Assembly: GCA_964593905.1 (NCBI GenBank)
Contig: CAZQLE010000044.1
Coordinates: forward strand, 1-23,078
Source: CAZQLE01 sp964593905
GTDB taxonomy: Bacteria > Chloroflexota > Anaerolineae > Anaerolineales > Anaerolineaceae
Length of the DNA: 23,078 nucleotides
Direction of reading: 5' to 3'
Within the stretch, counting starts at the first letter, position 1. Every line of letters starts with the position of its first letter. Positions 21,218 to 23,078 of this stretch are shown here, piece after piece. The notes beneath the pieces are model-generated. The model saw only the letters and a program-made list of their open reading frames with translations. It did not search any database and was not told the DNA's origin. A program made the position numbers and the translations under genes.

Positions 21218-22735
21218 TTATGGCCGGGGGCTATACACCCGCACGGCATCGAAGTAATTGCCTGTCAGTGTCAGTGTTGAGGCAGGGTGCAGCGATTGTT
21301 CCAGCGCGGTCAGCAGCAGCCGGTCAAAGGGATCGTCACGGGCAAAGACCCATACCCGCCCTGGCGATTGCTGGTTTAGCGCAGCGGCCAGTTGTTCGGC
21401 TTCGGCGGTCAGCGCCATTTGCTGTGCTGCCAACATGCCGTCCCGATCCACCCAGCCGGGGTGCTGCACCATTTCGGCCGGAAAAACCAGATGGGTGGTG
21501 CACGCTGCCAGTTCTGTACTGCGCGCACGGTATACCTCCACCCCATTATAGGCCAATCCGGCAGAAAGAAACACATCACCACACTGCGCATGGCGCAATA
21601 TGGCCCGCAGGCTGGCACGGGTGGGGGTGCGCTCTGGCAGGAAAAAGCCCGCCGCGCCGATGACCCAGGCCAGCAGGGTGAACACCAGCACTGCGCCGCC
21701 GAGGGTTTGCGGGCTGCTCAGGCGCGCCAGCGCCGCGGCGGCCAGCAGCGAGGCCGGGGCGAGAATGATCATCGGGGTGCGGCTTTCTTCAAAGACGGGG
21801 TAAAACTGGCTGACAAAAAAGGGCGCCAGCGCAGCCGCCAGAACGAGGGTCAGCAGGGCCGCCAACCGCCGGTCGGCAGACAGTGTTGTGACCCGCGTTG
21901 CGGGCACCGCCCGACGCTGCCAGAAAACCCACGCGGTGAGCGCCAGCAGAACCAGCCAGTTTAGGCCCCACAGCCGGATAAAAGCCAGGCCAAGATCGAG
22001 CAGGGTGGGGGCTGCCATCCAGCTCCGGCTGGGAATGCCCAGGGTGGTTAGCAGATTGGGCAGATAAACGGCGGCAAACAAGATGACCCCACTGGCGGCC
22101 GCCAGCCCGTGCGCGATAAAAAAACGCCAGCCGCGCCACAGCGCAGCCAGCGTTAATGCGATCACAAAAAAGGCAAATACGGTATGGGTCAACAATGCGA
22201 GCAGATAAAGGCCGATCAGCGCCATCCAGGCCAGACCACGCCAGCGCTGGTGCGGTTTTTGATCCCACAGGTAGAGGAATAAGGCCAGCGCCGCGGCAGT
22301 CTCGAACGTGACCAGCGTATAGGGCCGCAGCGAAGCCGCTTTGACCGTCCCCAGCAGGTGTGAACCGGCCAGCAGGGCCGCGGCCAACAGCCCCGCCCGG
22401 CTGCCAAACCATTTGCGCCCCAGCCAACCGGTCAGAGCCAGTGCGGCCAGGTAAAAAGCCAGCGAGGGCAGGCGCAGCAGAAAATCATCTTCACCCACCA
22501 ACAAATACCAGCCGCGCAGCAGCAAATAATAGACCGGCTGCGAGCTGTCGCGGGTGAACCAGTCCATCATTCCGGCCAGGTTCTGGCGCACCAGCAGCAG
22601 CGACCAGGGTTCGTCTGTAGACAGGCTCCAGCCCAGGCGGGGCAGCGCCGCGAAGGTGGTTGCCAGAGCCAGTACGGCCAGCAACGGCCAGAAATTCTGG
22701 CGGGCGAACCCCCTTTTTCGGGTTACTGCGACCAT
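21218..22735 (-). CDS. GT39/ArnT-like multi-pass membrane glycosyltransferase
   Basis: This 505-residue protein has about ten or more hydrophobic helices in residues 15-365 and a soluble C-terminal part (about 370-505). The first loop has STDEPWSLLLV (Asp41, Glu42), then SQPVYYLLLRGW and LRPYTLV (Arg137-Pro-Tyr), matching the GT-C 'dolichyl-phosphate mannosyltransferase-like' family. Such enzymes move sugars from a lipid-phosphate carrier to a protein, lipid or polymer at the outer face of the membrane. The ATG at 22735 lies inside the end of the upstream aldo/keto reductase gene (13-bp overlap), so translation is probably coupled. Donor and acceptor are unknown. Confidence 0.88.
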   Translation of the reverse strand: MVAVTRKRGFARQNFWPLLAVLALATTFAALPRLGWSLSTDEPWSLLLVRQNLAGMMDWFTRDSSQPVYYLLLRGWYLLVGEDDFLLRLPSLAFYLAALALTGWLGRKWFGSRAGLLAAALLAGSHLLGTVKAASLRPYTLVTFETAAALALFLYLWDQKPHQRWRGLAWMALIGLYLLALLTHTVFAFFVIALTLAALWRGWRFFIAHGLAAASGVILFAAVYLPNLLTTLGIPSRSWMAAPTLLDLGLAFIRLWGLNWLVLLALTAWVFWQRRAVPATRVTTLSADRRLAALLTLVLAAALAPFFVSQFYPVFEESRTPMIILAPASLLAAAALARLSSPQTLGGAVLVFTLLAWVIGAAGFFLPERTPTRASLRAILRHAQCGDVFLSAGLAYNGVEVYRARSTELAACTTHLVFPAEMVQHPGWVDRDGMLAAQQMALTAEAEQLAAALNQQSPGRVWVFARDDPFDRLLLTALEQSLHPASTLTLTGNYFDAVRVYSPRP

Positions 22736-23078
22736 TCTGTAGGCGTGCGGTCCCAGCGGTGGCGGCGCAGCCGGGTGTGCAATTCTTCGGTCAGCCGACC
22801 GGCATCACTGGCGGCCAGGTTGGTCTCAACATGATGGATCTTGCGCATACCGGGGATGATGGTGCTTACCGTGGGGTTGTTGAGGATGAAGCGCAGCGCC
22901 ATTTCGGGCAGGGTCATGCCGACCGGCAGCTCTTTTTTGACTGCCTCGGCGTGCTCCACGCTGGATTTTAAGTTCGCAGGGACAAAATAGCTGTTGCGCC
23001 AGTCGCCTTCGGGCCAGCGGCTGTCGAGGGTCAGCGTTCCGGTGAGCGAGCCTTCATCAAAGGGCACCCGTGCAATTA
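22723..23078 (-). CDS. Aldo/keto reductase, C-terminal fragment (gene runs off the window)
   Basis: The fragment is open to the window edge and begins at the edge with IARVPFDEGSLTGTLT, followed by LPEMALRFILNNPTVSTIIPGMRKIHHVETNLAA, the characteristic C-terminal region of aldo/keto reductases with the NADPH-binding 'V.tiIPG....HVeeN' element. The catalytic Asp-Tyr-Lys-His residues would lie in the missing N-terminal part. The family reduces carbonyl groups with NAD(P)H in the cytoplasm; the substrate is unknown. Its last 13 bases overlap the start of the glycosyltransferase gene, so they belong to one transcript. Confidence 0.93.
   Translation of the reverse strand, partial: IARVPFDEGSLTGTLTLDSRWPEGDWRNSYFVPANLKSSVEHAEAVKKELPVGMTLPEMALRFILNNPTVSTIIPGMRKIHHVETNLAASDAGRLTEELHTRLRRHRWDRTPTEWSQ

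Overview
The window looks like part of a draft chromosome or metagenome scaffold from a GC-rich, Gram-negative-like or monoderm bacterium. A Chloroflexota origin (class Anaerolineae) is my best guess. It rests on the overall gene mix: a compact HI0933-type flavoprotein, a LysM/M23 lipoprotein, DUF438 beside a ferredoxin, and several Anaerolineae-style regulators. This is inference and no marker gene proves it. A run of ten N at 8334-8343 marks a scaffold join. I found no rRNA, tRNA, CRISPR array, transposase, integrase or prophage gene.

Layout. 1-1328 (minus): a Crp/Fnr-type regulator, then a 2x[4Fe-4S] ferredoxin and the N-terminus of a DUF438 protein, with a perfect 7-bp palindrome in the promoter region of the latter pair. 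1418-3253 (plus): a TetR-family regulator with a near-consensus promoter and a palindromic operator, then an atypical NAD-binding epimerase/dehydratase, closed by a terminator. 3334-4100 (plus): a HAD hydrolase. 4142-6500 (minus): a NarL-type response regulator and its membrane histidine kinase. 6723-7658 (plus): a CPBP intramembrane protease whose 3' end overlaps the convergent HI0933 flavoprotein (7641-8893, minus), which is cut by the N gap. 8894-9225 is the longest gene-free stretch and holds a large imperfect fold-back element and a leader hairpin before a 66-codon gene. 9436-12172 (plus): a stand-alone hutI, an HD-domain hydrolase and an orphan receiver protein with a coiled-coil tail.

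12222-14290 (minus): an AlkA-like glycosylase and a small membrane protein, a small LuxR-type regulator, and a dual-specificity-type phosphatase with a very strong terminator. 14431-18678 (minus): a PotD-like lipoprotein directly downstream of a 1000-residue CHASE4-PAS-PAS-GGDEF-EAL membrane protein. No ABC transporter permease or ATPase genes lie nearby. This pair is the most interesting system here: it resembles in organisation the NspS-MbaA polyamine-sensing pair of Vibrio cholerae, in which a PotD-like binding protein controls a c-di-GMP enzyme. 18914-23078 (minus): a LysM/M23 lipoprotein, a GNAT acetyltransferase, a GT39-like membrane glycosyltransferase and the C-terminal part of an aldo/keto reductase; the last two overlap.

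A second pattern runs through the window. Several genes, mainly regulators or signalling genes, have a recognisable -10 box only 6-7 nt upstream of the ATG and no Shine-Dalgarno sequence, which predicts leaderless mRNAs. Other genes in the same window have clear AAGGAG/GAGGAGG sites.
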